Shown: one piece after another, positions 9,970 through 21,817 of the stretch
Layout: the number at the start of each line of letters is the position of its first letter
How positions within the stretch are numbered: position 1 is the first letter of the stretch
Assembly: GCA_000697475.1 (NCBI GenBank)
Contig: JNEU01001118.1
Coordinates: 1-64,000, forward strand
Direction: 5' to 3'
Length of the DNA: 64,000 nt
Origin: Lichtheimia corymbifera B2541
Lineage: Eukaryota; Mucoromycota; Mucoromycetes; Mucorales; Lichtheimiaceae
Made by a program: the position numbers and the translations under genes
The notes under the pieces: model-generated
Databases searched by the model: none
What the model was told of the DNA's origin: nothing
The model's input: only the letters and a program-made list of their open reading frames with translations

Positions 9970-10818
9970 ATGTCGCGCCTGTTCCGAATCGCCATCGATG
10001 GCCCTGCTGCATCCGGCAAAAGTAAGCCATATTGACACCTCTTTTCGCCTCAATGAGTGCTCAATTGCCGTATTGGTCCTAGGTACAACAGCCAAACTAC
10101 TTGCAAAGAAGCTCGGTTTCGGTTATATCGACTCTGGTGCAATGTATCGTGCAGTAAGCATACCATTTGCCATGTCACAGTATTTCATTGTCGATTGAAC
10201 GGTTACTACCAGGTCACGCTCAAATGCCTTGATCAAGGGGTGAATGTCAACCATGCTTCTGAGGTGGAACAAGTGGCAAAGTCGGCCAAGATTCGATTTC
10301 CTGCTCTTGGAAAGGTGGAACTTGACGACAAGGATGTCAGTGACGCTATTCGGGAATCGAGAATTGTACAAAGCATCAGCCCTATCGCATCCAACAAGAA
10401 TGTACGAGAGACACTTGCCGAGCTACAACGCTCACTTGCAAGAGGTGATGTGGATCAAGGATGGCCCGGATTTTCATGGAACGAGAAGCAAATTCATGGT
10501 GTTGTGATGGATGGCAGAGATATCGGCACGGTCATTTTACCCGATGCTGAACTCAAGGTTTTCATCGTTGCTGATCCCAAAGTACGAGCACAACGTCGCT
10601 ACGATGAATTGGCGGGCAAAAATGCATTGGCGTCGGGTGAAACGGTTGAAAGCATTGCAAAGGATCTGGCGGAACGTGACCAAGCGGATCGTACTCGCAA
10701 AGTGTCTCCTTTGAAAAAAGCGGATGATGCAGAGGAATTGGATACCAGTTTCAAGACCATTGATGAACAAGTGCTTGACATTGAGAATATGGTGCATAAA
10801 CGCTTGAACCGTTCATAG
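9970..10818 (+). CDS. cmk: Bacterial-type (d)CMP kinase (cytidylate kinase)
   Basis: Three exons (9970-10021, 10083-10153, 10213-10818) give 243 codons, 242 aa, close to the ~225 aa of bacterial Cmk. It phosphorylates CMP/dCMP with ATP. Visible family features are a P-loop IDGPAASGKSTTAK, the IDSGAMYRA substrate motif, the IRESRIVQSISPIASN segment typical of the CMP-binding insert, VVMDGRDIGTVILPDA, and RRYDEL...RDQADRTRKVSPLKKADDA with the late Asp/Arg residues. This is the cytidylate_kinase family, not the eukaryotic UMP-CMP kinase (Ura6) family normally used by fungi. The first intron splits the P-loop and the second follows MYRA. Codon use looks like the neighbours. Its stop is 78 bp from that of the convergent EMP24 gene. 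The N-terminus has no clear mitochondrial presequence. Confidence 0.93.
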
Positions 10819-10896
10819 ATTACACTACTCCCTTCAAATGATAATAGACTAGATTATATAAAAAAGTACACACATAAAATGTTATTTTATTTTATT

Positions 10897-11771
10897 TTAT
10901 ACTACACGTTTGACTTCAAAGAAACGCTTGAGATAGACGACTTGAAGAAAGCAAACGGCGGCCAACAATGCCAACTGTCCCAAAGACCACCACTTGACAC
11001 GAGCATTTGTGCTTTCAGCAGCTATGAAACAAGGAATTAAATCACCATTATCATCATCATCATCGTCGCCTCCCTGATGTCACTTACTGTTGCGATGCTG
11101 GCGTTCACGGAGAACAATGTATTCTTGCTCAGCCTTGATACCATGGATACTATCAGCCAATTCCCGGATCTCGCGTTCAAGAGGATCGATTTTCTCTAAT
11201 AACGATATTAGCTATCCAACCCAATCATATCTGATATTACCACCACTCACCTGTAGCTGTAGACTTGATCTTTTGCATGTCATGCACATTGAAGCTGACA
11301 GACTTGGCGGTAACGGATGACATTTGGTTTCCAAAGCAGTAGGTATGTTTGCCAGCAATCGATGCTTCAATCACGTGCACGCCTGATGATTCTCTCGAGG
11401 CACTCTTCATAATATGATCCTGGGGATCCGAGACCTATCAAGAACAATATCCACACCTTCCTGTATGAGATGACCCAAACCTAGCCGATCGGCTCACGTC
11501 ATTTGACTTACCCAAAAGTCGATATCAAGGTTACCTCCCTCACCAACCTAGAATAGGTCCATGTCAGGACATTGAAACGCGATAATAGTACAATCTGGAA
11601 TGGACATACCTGGAAGGTTACCGTCATCTTGTCACCCACTGTAAGGTCTTCGTAAAAGCATTGGACACCATGAGCAGGAATATCAACACTGAGTGCCCTT
11701 ACAGAGCTAATGAAGCAAACGATGGCGAAGGTAGCAGTGAACCACAACCGCGTTGGGAGCAGTGAGACCAT
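10897..11771 (-). CDS. EMP24: p24-family cargo receptor, TMED2/Emp24 type
   Basis: The protein of about 200 aa can be assembled from several exons. It starts with a signal peptide (TRLWFTATFAIVCFISSVRA), then the GOLD domain with the Cys pair (GVQCFYEDL...HTYCFGNQMSS), a luminal coiled coil (IDPLEREIRELADSIHGIK), a TM segment (WWSLGQLALLAAVCFLQVVY) and the cytosolic tail LKRFFEVKRVV. The FF and KR residues of the tail are the COPII and COPI sorting signals of p24 beta proteins. The role is ER-Golgi vesicle cargo selection, usually with Erv25/TMED10 partners. Start chosen because it directly precedes the signal peptide. The gene is convergent with cmk. Confidence 0.92.
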
Positions 11772-12197
11772 GTTGGGAGAACAAGCTTGTGTGTTATGTA
11801 AAGAGAGAGAGGAACGCGCTGAGTCTGGAGAATAAAGTCGTGGCAACACCAGGATTGGCTACCATCCATTATCCGAATGCATTGGTAAACAGCTTGTGAG
11901 CCACATTTATGGGTGCACATTTTAACATTGGTACACGCATTTGAACAGTGGGTCAACTATACCTCCATCCTTTTAATTGTTCTACATGTAACTGGTTGCC
12001 CTGACAACCCTACTCCCTTCATCATCATACACACACACGCACACAGATAGACACATCCAAGGCCGACACTACTATTTAACCCCCCCATCCTTCCCATCCA
12101 TTCGTGAACATTGGTTTCATTAGTGATATGTGGTGTATTAGCCTACTATGCGAATAATGCATGATATTAAGGGGAGATGGAGAACCTAATAATCTAC
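11772..12197. other. Intergenic between EMP24 start and CHIP stop
   Basis: About 425 bp containing the EMP24 promoter and the 3' flank of the CHIP gene. A short (AC) run lies near 12028-12042. Nothing else seen. Confidence 0.5.
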
Positions 12198-13760
12198 TCA
12201 AAAGTCAATTGTCAATGTCGACTCTATATATTTCCCCAACCTACCTGCAGCCCATCCATTTTCTTTGAGGAAATCTTCAATAGCTTCCTTGAGAGATCTA
12301 TTTGGTACCAAGTCGCTTTCCTTGCAAGGTCGTCCAGTAATGGGGTCAACATGTCCGTTTCGTGCAAAATGATCCAGTAGTGATTGACGCTCGTATGTGA
12401 ACCCATCTACAGCAGATACGGCTATAAGCATCCCATTTCCTTCTTCCTCTTCAATTAACATTTACCTGGGGTAAATACGGGATCGTGCATGATGTTGAAC
12501 GAAATCTTATCCAAGTAGGCATCGGGGATCTCACGTCGCTTTAAATACAACCGTCAGTCCTATACGTATATCCAAACAATGCACATGCTTACCATTAGGT
12601 TTTCTTTGGATTGTTCAAATACTTTTTGGATCTTAGCTTCTTGCTCATCCTGGGGGAAAAAAGGCATCTAAGTACGAGTACATGATATTTGTTGTATAAT
12701 GCTTACTGTCAAATAGTTGATCTCATCGATCTTTTCTTCGTCATCCCCTGCTTCCTCTAGTTGTCGCTTTCGTTCAGCTTCCACAAGGTTCTTGACATAT
12801 TGTAACAACGATGATTCACGTACAAGACGATCGGCCTCCTGATCATCCCATTTCTGGAAAGCACCGAATTAGCCTCATCAACACCATGTAGTATATCCAC
12901 ACGTACCCGTTTCCTTGCGGTCAAGAGCGCTTGTAGAATATCATTCACATATTTGACCCGCTGTTGGATTGCAAGCTCATAGGCTGTGATCAAAGGGCAA
13001 TCAGCTTTTATATTGATCGACAAATCTTTACGACCCGCATACCTGTTTTAAGCTTGTTCAAGGCTACAAATAAAAAAAGTGTCAGCATATCAATGACAAT
13101 CCCCATTTCACCATACTCACCTTCGGTGTGTTGTTTCTTTTCAATCAAAGCTTGACCCAGCTGGAGAAAAGCAGAGTATTAGTCATGGGCCCTGATTTGT
13201 CATCCATCAATCTCCGGATATCCTTACCAGATAATATGCTTTCACTATTGACATATGGATAAGCATGTAAGCCGTCTTCTTCTTTCAATGCAAGATATGC
13301 CCTGTCCTCTCCCCTTAGGTCCACTCTCCAAAACAACCGAACTTGCCTGTGGAGCTATCCAAATCGATGGCTTTCCGCGTATCAGAAATCACATTATCAT
13401 ATTGCTCTAACTTGAAACATCATTGATTAAACCGAGTTGACAATGCGATCTTATCTTGGCCGCTCTCCCGTCCCTATCTTACCTTGGAATAACAGAGTGC
13501 TCGGTTGGTATAATAGATACGCTCGTTGGGGTCCTTAATCTAGGGTGACGAAAGCGGGATACATATAAGCGTCAAAAGTGTTGTCAGCGTTTTCGAATGA
13601 CAGGTTGCTCACGATCGCAGTCGAGTATTCCTTGATGGCATCTTCGTACCGATGCTCAGCAAATAGCTTATTTCCTAGACGATGGTGTTATTCATGGGCT
13701 TGCGTTATTGGAGTGGCATTTACCTAGTTGCTTGTGATTCTCGGCCTCTTCCTTGCCCAT
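12198..13760 (-). CDS. STUB1: CHIP/STUB1-type TPR and U-box E3 ubiquitin ligase co-chaperone
   Basis: The spliced protein is about 280 aa; human CHIP has 303. Residues 1-110 form three TPRs (EAENHKQLGNKLFAEHRYEDA; YYTNRALCYSKLEQYD; VKAYYLLGQALIEKKQHTEA) that in the family bind the EEVD tail of Hsp70/Hsp90. Residues 110-185 form a charged helical hairpin, and residues 195-270 a U-box (ISFNIMHDPVFTPDGFTYER...LVPNRSLKEAIEDFLKENGW). It ubiquitinates chaperone clients in the cytosol. Start is the first Met with the TPR frame open behind it and a stop upstream. One intron (13346-13245) uses a GC donor; the nearest GT donor would insert extra residues into TPR3. The C-terminal tail after GWAAG may be spliced differently. 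Confidence 0.9.
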
Positions 13761-14875
13761 TGGGTTGCTCAAGTCGAAAAGAAACGCGGAGAAGGTATCC
13801 GAAAACCCATTCTAAAGCCATGTGTGTAACCCCATTCACAAACAAAGCAATCCAAGTTCTTTCATCATACATGTATCCTATCCCGTGATTCATGCATATA
13901 TACACACAATGCACCATGCCGGAATGAAAATATACAAGGAATAAATGATCACGTGATCTTAATTAGCGTAATTAGGAACCGCTAGCTAGCACAATGAAAC
14001 AGATTCAATACTACTACAGATGTCAATCTCCTAATAAAAGGCTTCATTGTATACACTCTGTCTTATGACATTTCCCTTTGTGAGCATTGCTATCTTTATA
14101 TAGAACGTCGTTCATTGTCTTTAGAAAGGAGCACATTAACAACGAGGAAAAACACATCAATTCTCTTCTAGTGTTCACAATAATGGGTACATGGTGTTAA
14201 GTAAGCATCATGATGTTATAGTATTGCATCCATGACCCAGCAAACGGGATTTTTTATAGATCATGCGTGTAGTCATGACAACGTGAATGTATCCCAGCTA
14301 ATCAATTTGTGGAACAAAAAGTTGGAGAGATCAAGAGGGTGGTTCAGAGGGATGAGATAAAGCCATTGACGATGGCAACAATAATAATAATGGAAGATTG
14401 ATTTTCCTCAAGGAGTGACACATGCATATGCGTGGCATGTTGACAGAAGAGGAGATTGCTATTTTAGGTACTGTGGCCGTGAGCATGAGCCATATGCGGG
14501 TGGTGCCTCAGCAAAGACATGAGCCATAGCTTAGAGAGGCCATGTGCCGGGCTACCGGGTACGATGAAAGAAAAGGGTGAATGGTATAAGCAGAATGAAT
14601 AATAACATTGGAGCTATCTTTATATCCCTTCTTCTACTCCTCCTCCCTTCTTCTAGTACAATCCCCTTTTTTTTCTAACTAGAAAGCAGGGTTACCATAT
14701 TCCGCGAAAGAACGAATGGATCAGCGCTCGTAAATCCAATCAAGTCGGACACACACACTTTCTCTCTTTGTATAGACCAGTTTTTTGCACTTACACAACC
14801 CTCCATCTCGCTCAGCATTTGGCCCTTTCCAATCCCCTTCTTTCAATTCTATTGTGACAACTGCACACACATACC
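13761..14875. other. Divergent intergenic region (CHIP / epsin)
   Basis: About 1.1 kb with both promoters. The stretch just before the epsin start is pyrimidine rich (14620-14870), common for fungal promoters. No gene or RNA recognised. Confidence 0.5.
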
Positions 14876-17339
14876 ATGACCGGAAAAGGCGTTGTGAGAA
14901 GCATGTGAGTTTATTGAACCTTGACCAGATTACCACCTTCTTCTCGCATGTGGACTCTCCCCCCATTGAAACTACGCCTGCTAACTCACTCGTCTTTTGA
15001 ACAGCAAAAACTACGCCAAAGGCTTTTCTGATGTGCAGCGAAAAGTACGTGAAGCAACATCGAACGATCCCTGGGGCCCCAGCGGTACCTTGATGAACGA
15101 GATTGCCCAATTGACTTATAACCAGTAAGTTACCGCCTTATTCTCTTCTCTGGTTGGCTCTCTGGAAGGACAAGGACTCGTCTTGTTTCACTCCATATCC
15201 GCGACACGCCCTTTTTTGCATTATGTAACGAGATATCCATCCTTCAAATAGGCACGACTTTATTGAGATCATGGATATGATTGATAAACGGCTGAATGAC
15301 AAGGGTAAAAACTGGCGACACGTCTTCAAGGTATATATCATCATTGGAAACATCATCCCGAACATCAACTCAACTCATTTATTTAGGCTCTACTTTTGCT
15401 GGACTATTGTATACACGTGGGATCGGAGAATGTCGTTCTTTACGCCAAGGAAAACATCTATGTTATCAAGACATTGAAGGAATTCCAGCATGTCGATGAC
15501 AATGGCCGAGACGTTGGTGCTAATGGTACAATGAGCAAATGGGGTTGATTATTACCTTATCCATCTAATCGCATTGTACAGTCCGACAGAAAGCCAAAGA
15601 TATCACCAGCCTTTTGCTTGATGATGCTCGATTGAAGGATGAACGTCGCCAAAGACAACAAATGAGAGAACGAATGGCAGGTGTCAACGATTACATGAAC
15701 GACGCAATGGGTATCAGAAATCCCGATATGGCTGGAGGTCGTCCATCCTATGGCCCGAGCAATGAGGACCGCGAACTTCAAAGAGCACTCGAAGAGAGCA
15801 AACGTATGGCAGATGATGAAGAAAGAAAACGACTTGGACGTCAAGAGTAAGTGGTTTCATTGTTTGAAAATATTATCCATCGTGCTCATCCGTCTTATAG
15901 GGATGAGGATCTTCAAAAAGCAATTCGCCTTAGTGAACAAGAAGCTCAGGATAAGGAACGAAAGCAACGAGAAAAGCTTGAACGTGAAAACCAAGAAAAG
16001 TTATTCGGCAGCAACAATCAAAGCTCCAGGTACAATGAATCATTGAAAGATGGATGGAATGAGATAATTAATATATGATTCTCTATAGCTTCAACCCATT
16101 CCCAGCTAATCAGTCGTTTGATTCATCGCTCAATCCTTATCAGCAACAACAGCAATGGCCCCAGAATACTGGCATGACCAATATGACATTCTCTGATCCC
16201 ATCTCTGCCAACAATCAGCAGTTGGGTTTCCAAAACACTGGAATGACTAGCAACCCATACCAGCAACAACAACAACAAAGCAATCCTTATCAACAATTCC
16301 CAGGATTTGGACAAAATCTTCAAGCACAAATGACGGGTATGCCACAGCAAATGACAGGAATGGCACCTTTCCAGACGAGCACGATGACTGGATTCCAACA
16401 ACCACAAATGACTGGATTTCAACAACCACAAATGACAGGTTTTCAACAATCTCAAATGACTGGTTTCCCTCAACAACAACAGCAGCAGCAGCCATCCATG
16501 TCAACGGTATCAAGCAGCCCTATGGCTAGCTTCCAGCAACCACAAATCACAGCAGCCTCGAATAATCCATTTGGTCCTCTCAACAACCAACAACAACAGC
16601 CCCAATCGACTGGCATGTTTGGTCAATCACTCACCGCATCGCCTTCTCTCGCCTCCTCCTCACTTGCCCCTCGTTCTCCCTCGATGTCAGTTGCTAACAC
16701 CACTACCACCACCAATTCTTCCTCTGCTGCTGGTCAGTCTCGATCATTCACTTTCCCATCGCCATCTATGCAGGTAAGTTTGTCGGAGAAAAATCAAGCT
16801 ATTGGTCCGTGCGTATCTAATTGAAAACAGCATACTGGCACACAGGGATCCTCCAGCCCCGCTGCTGACAGCCGCTATGCCAAGCTCAATTCCCTCCTTG
16901 CAAACAAAGAGTACGTAATGGAACAAAGGTCTTAGTAACTATATCATACTTATGTAATTCTATAGAGATGGTATGGACACATTTGGTAACACAGGCAACT
17001 TGCGTGTCCCAGTGTATGTATTATTATCTCTCCTTTTATTTTTTGGGGAAACGACAGTACTAAATCCATCCATGTATAATAGTGGCAGCGGATTTGCAAG
17101 TTCGCTCAATCCTCAGTTGACGGGTGCACCCAACGGCAATGGCACATCAAGCGTGCCTAGTCTTGTCAATGTTGGCACCACTGACAATGGCGCCCAATCC
17201 AATTCCTTTAGCGATGTAAGTCTAATCCTTGAAGGTGTAGAAAGCAGCTTTGTGTACTCATGATCATGATGTTATCTAGTCCTTTGGCCAGCCAAGCCGT
17301 AACCCATTTGGACAAGCAACCAGCAGCCCCTGGAAGTAA
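14876..17339 (+). CDS. ENT1: Epsin (ENTH domain endocytic adaptor, Ent1/Ent2 type)
   Basis: A multi-exon gene of about 560-600 aa. Residues 1-145 are an ENTH domain: the amphipathic helix-0 region GKGVVRSIKNYAKGFSDVQ, then REATSNDPWGPSG and HDFIEIMDMIDKRL, which in the family binds PI(4,5)P2. Two ubiquitin-interacting motifs follow (RELQRALEESKRMADDEE; EDLQKAIRLSEQEAQ). The long Gln/Met-rich region has many QMTG and NPF-like repeats, and the C-terminus has RNPFGQATSSPWK, combining NPF (EH-domain binding) and a clathrin-type end. It acts at clathrin-coated pits on the plasma membrane. The TAA stop at 17337-17339 follows the last short exon after 17279. Start is the ATG giving the standard ENTH N-terminus. 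Confidence 0.93.
16142..16500 (+). repeat. Gln-rich and QMTGF-type coding repeats in epsin
   Basis: CAA/CAG-rich sequence encodes QQQQ runs and repeated Q-M-T-G-F-Q-Q-P units. The opposite-strand frames across it are artefacts. Confidence 0.7.
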
Positions 17340-19224
17340 AGCAGCATTACTCGAATTACAATTAAACAAGAAACTCCGCTCATCTATTTTGATATCTAAA
17401 AATCTAATGAAGAAATCCCACGGGTTTGCCGATGATCAGCAGTAATATACGATTGATCTATTTGTGTGGATATCTTGTGATATATATATGATGGGGTCTA
17501 TGTGATATGTATAACATGTTGGGTCTTTGTTGTTATGCCTCCCAGTTGACCACTGGTTATTGATGGCAATTCACTCATACATCTTGAGAATTTATAACAC
17601 GCTTCTTTGTCACTAAAAAGCATTCTTACTACTTCCATGGCAACGAATACGACTTTCTGCTATCGAAAAATGCAATGACAGCGCCATGATCCATGAGCGT
17701 TATAGGTCAGCTGATATGTAATGGGCGACTTTGATTTGAAACACTTGATCCAAACATGTATAAATGGAATTTCCCAAGCCATGAATTATCAAAACAACCA
17801 TACAGCCCAGTGTGCTATATATGGGCGCAGTATACCAAGACAAAGGGGCATCATACACCCAATAAAAGGCCAGCGTTGGTGGTGATGGTTGGTTTGATTG
17901 AGGCTGCAGGATACATTTTGAGCTGTAGTGATGGCCATTGCGTGATGAAAAGCTTATGAGTTGTATCGGACAGGAGGATGGTAGCCTTGGGGAAAGCCGG
18001 TGGCCCTATATAACCATTGCTATGCATTAATGCTTTAAAGTAACGGTTCAGGATCATCAAATACTATGATAAGGCCCTTCCGCGAACATAAAAGTGGGTT
18101 GAATAGGACTTGTCAGCGACGTTGATGGATCCAAAGTACATGTGCAACGCCACCAGGTGGATAATTCCATGTTTCGTATTTTCCAAGCTGGATCTGTTAC
18201 GGCAACGTTGGCCCTTTTCAGACACCCACTCACATAATACATTGTGGAGCGTCAAAGATCATCCATCTCCCATGTCTATAACCCGAGCTGCTTGGTTCAT
18301 TTCCAGAACATCGCATCCGGAAATCGATTCACATAGTGTTGTTGTATAGCTTTGGTGCCACATGTTATCCTTGACGATGCGGTATTCCCGTAATTATATG
18401 CCATTTGTGTACGTGTAACAATGGCTATTAACCTTCTTCTTTATCAAGGCATTGTACATGATAAGTGGATGCATTTGACTCAAAGGACGGATCATCGGAT
18501 CATGACTCATTTGTGTTGTGTGTGCCATTACAACTCAGAGTAACATCACCAAACGTCAATTTTATTGTGGGGAATGGGTGCATGCATACAAGCTAACTTG
18601 ATTTCGCTATCACGCAAAACCTTGTTGACATTAAGCTGACCTGATCTTCACATGCATATAATTATGGTGAATAATATAGGATATCCCCTTCAGCCCCGGA
18701 AACGTGGGATGCCAAGTGGTGGTGATCATGTTATTCAAGCCATCATTGTGAACAGACGCGATCACAATCAATCTTGATACAAGGGCAACAGCAAGACCCT
18801 CTTTTTTTGCTCATTCTCCACACAACGAAAATCAAACATGTCTTTGTCTATGTATATATTTTTTGTTTTCTTACTTTCGTTCTTTCCTGAAATGGGGCAT
18901 CGGTCTCTGAAACAATGGGGATCCTTACATTTACACAATGAATCAGAGGGAAGGGTGGATTATGCGGAGAGTTTTGGTGAGGTCAAGCGAGATGAATGCG
19001 GGTTGTGATGATGATGTATAGCTAACGTCAGTAATTAGGAGTAGCGTGATTATTGGAAAGTTGAGGGAGGGGGGTTGATGATGAACGTTATTGACATCCC
19101 ATGGAAAGATGAAAAAGAGAGAAAGCAGTATGAATCGCTTTACGGTACCCGTCGTCTTCATAAAAAGCGATGGAACTCGTATTCTGTATATGTGTTAATA
19201 AACATTACAATAAAACACGGTATC
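17340..19224. other. Intergenic between convergent epsin and cold-shock genes, no gene seen
   Basis: About 1.9 kb with two 3' flanks. Open frames are short, and no splice-joinable coding stretch or tRNA was recognised. It is unusually long for a tail-to-tail interval in this window, so an unrecognised noncoding RNA is possible but nothing supports one. Confidence 0.45.
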
Positions 19225-20522
19225 TCAGTGAGGCGGGTCGGCAGTGGCCGACGATGATGATGGTTGTTGTTGTTCCTCATTCTCTGGAGCAGTAGTAGTA
19301 GCTTGATGCGTTTGTGCCAACAACATTGTCGTATCCAATTCCCGTGATGCAGTATTATTGGTCTGATTGGATGTGGATGATGATGATGATGTTGATGTCA
19401 ATCCAGTTGTTGGCGGTACAACCGATGGACCAAAATAAGGCTGATGCGGTGGGTATGGATAATACATGGCAACCATGGGTGCCATAGAAGGCGATGATGG
19501 CGATGATGGAGCATTATTATTTGTAGGTAGCTGTTGCTGCTGCTGCTGCTGCTGCTGTTGCTGTAGTTGTTGTTGATGCTGTTGATGAGGTGTGGGTGGT
19601 TGCTGCTGCTGTTGCTGAGGGGGAGGGTGATAAGCATACATTGGCTGACCACCTTGGGTTGCGTTGAAATAGCCAAATGCCGAAGGGTGAGGATAGGCAG
19701 CGGCAGGATACATGGCATAGCCATAAGGTGCACCTGGAATCATTCCATACACAGCATATCCTCCTGGTGCTATATGAATCCCCACCATGGTAAATGATTC
19801 ATGCTTTAGGTTTGTTTTTCTGTAAACTTACGGTATTGACCATCTCCCGTGATGTATTTGTTGCTGTATCCACTATTGGGGATATAAAGTTAAGCTATGG
19901 ACTCTGGCGCCAAACCCCACCATCATGGCATTCTCCTCTTTTTTCTGTCATTCCCTTTTTTTCTCCTCAGTACTTACTTTCGACGTTGTTGTTGATAAGG
20001 TCGTCGTGCATTTGGATCACCTTGTACTGGTGCTCCCCCTGGGCCTGATACATTGGCAGCTTGCATTCCTTTAGGTCCCTGGATCAAATCATATTCGACC
20101 TATTTTTGGTTGATGTAAGCATATAAGCTCTTTATAGGGTTGTGGATTCATTGTTGTGTTCATTTACCTCCTCGCCCTGTGATGTGTATGTACGATGGGA
20201 GAAAGAATCAGTATCCATTGTGTTTTGTGTAGATCATTTTCTGGCACTGGCTCTAAAAAAGGGAACCGTACCTCGGCAAGACTTTTGAATCCTTCACCAT
20301 TGATGGCTGTGTGATGTACAAATACTGATTGTAAAATGGGCACAATGGGTGTTATATACAAAGAGCCATCTTTGGTATTGGCGTTTACTCTCTCTTTTTC
20401 TCACCTTCGACAACTGGGCTTCCTGATTCTTCCGCAGGAATGATAAATCCGTATCCCTTGGTCGAATTAAAGAACTTTACATGTCCTGATTTTCGTGGTG
20501 CTGATGATGCTGATGACGACAT
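19225..20522 (-). CDS. Cold-shock-domain RNA-binding protein with Gln/Pro-rich tail
   Basis: The first ~95 residues form a cold-shock domain: [17 protein letters not shown] (RNP1), [18 protein letters not shown] (RNP2), [20 protein letters not shown]. It binds single-stranded RNA or DNA, as in Y-box and Lin28-type proteins. A linker rich in Arg/Gln follows, then a Tyr/Gly/Pro-rich region ([20 protein letters not shown]) and a Gln run encoded at 19531-19572, likely disordered. The domain is split by several introns, one flanking a 9-nt microexon (20168-20176) coding Gly-Glu-Glu, needed to keep the conserved LAEGEEVEYD. The start is the first Met before the domain. It probably regulates translation or mRNA stability in cytosol or granules. 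Confidence 0.88.
19531..19572 (-). repeat. Polyglutamine CTG/CAG tract
   Basis: CTG/TTG triplets on the plus strand encode a Gln run in the tail of the cold-shock-domain protein. Confidence 0.85.
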
Positions 20523-21817
20523 TGGAAGCTCTAATAGATGGATGATATATCGATGTGTTATTATAAAAGGAAGCTGAAGGTGGATGGTGGTGTTGGTGGT
20601 GGTGAGTGACTCACAAAAGAACAAGTGTGGCGTTGAAAAAGACGTGTTGGTGTATGTGGGGCAAAAGAAGAAAAAGGAGAAAGGAAGGGAGAGAATTAAA
20701 AAAAATTCAGTGGAAAGAGAGAAAGGGTGAAAAAAAAGTGCCGTGAGAGTGGGCATAAGCTTTTTAAATGGCTTGTCCTTCTTGCACCATGCGTGTGTAT
20801 ATGTGAATGTGCGGTTTGTGTATGTGTATGGATGCTCCCCAAAGCGGGTGTTGTCAAACCTGTCCATGCTATTCTCACGATCATCCGCCATGATAATCCA
20901 GTTTTAATTTGCTTTTTGGAATAAGCAAAAGATTGAATGATGTGTACAAGGTGTAAAAATGGGTGCCATATCCTTACATACTACACGAGCGGACTAGACA
21001 AGTTTTCACACAAGAGATGAATCTGCGTGCTTGCTGTGATAGGCCTAGTTGATGTCTAAATTTGAACATTGACAGTGTACCTTTTTTTCTCATCAAATAA
21101 CGTGATGAGCATAGGCCTGAATGAATGGTAATTATGTGGGGGAGGTACGATAATGGGGATGCATGCGAAGATTAATATTTGTTAGTGTATGGGTTGTGAG
21201 ATGCAACAAGACCCTTGACAAGAAAAAAGAAAAAGCATTCCTGCATGTGAAATTCTAATGCGGGAAACAAAGCCAAACAGCACAAAGAGTATTGGTGGAC
21301 GGGGCTATTATACCTTCTGGTCCGTGTGTGTGTGTGTGTGATTTTCCACCCAATACAGCCGATCAGCCCCGCGACTACCACACATCCCCGGCAACAGTAG
21401 TTACACATTATCAATCATAGATGAGATCTATTCTTTAATGTCAAAACTACTTTGAGATAACTTGACCCAGTCACTTATAACAATTACCCATTATCACAAT
21501 GACTATTGGATCGTTGTTGGTCATGATGGTACACATGGAATCATCACACAAACTATGATATAGCAAATGGGGGATCTACAGTTGATCTTGTTTCATGCCT
21601 TTTTATTGTACCTGGATTAAGTAGCGTCGTTGATCCATTGCATAGCTTCTGTTCTTCTACTTGGGAAGCATTCATTTGCTTACACTTGCTCCCTCCCCTC
21701 TCCGTCCCCGATACGAATTTTGGAGGCTCCAATTTTCTGGCAGGAGGACTTGACGTCGCTACACTGCTACTCTCTTCTCTCTCTCAGCAACCCATCATTT
21801 TCTAATCTGAACCAGAC
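20523..21817. other. Divergent intergenic region (cold-shock gene / Rsc7 gene)
   Basis: About 1.3 kb. It contains purine-rich sequence before the cold-shock gene (20640-20730), a GT microsatellite at 21323-21340 and a pyrimidine-rich stretch before Rsc7. A possible 5' UTR intron cannot be excluded. No gene seen. Confidence 0.5.
21323..21340 (+). repeat. (GT)n microsatellite
   Basis: Nine uninterrupted GT units in the intergenic region. Confidence 0.95.

Noticed and set aside
16123..16513. Minus-strand frames opposite epsin rich in Leu/Val/Ser
   Set aside because: They are the reverse complement of CAA/CAG-rich coding repeats in epsin.
17756..18360. Overlapping frames of about 60-80 codons on both strands
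   Set aside because: No codon bias, splice partners or motif; judged random open frames in intergenic DNA.
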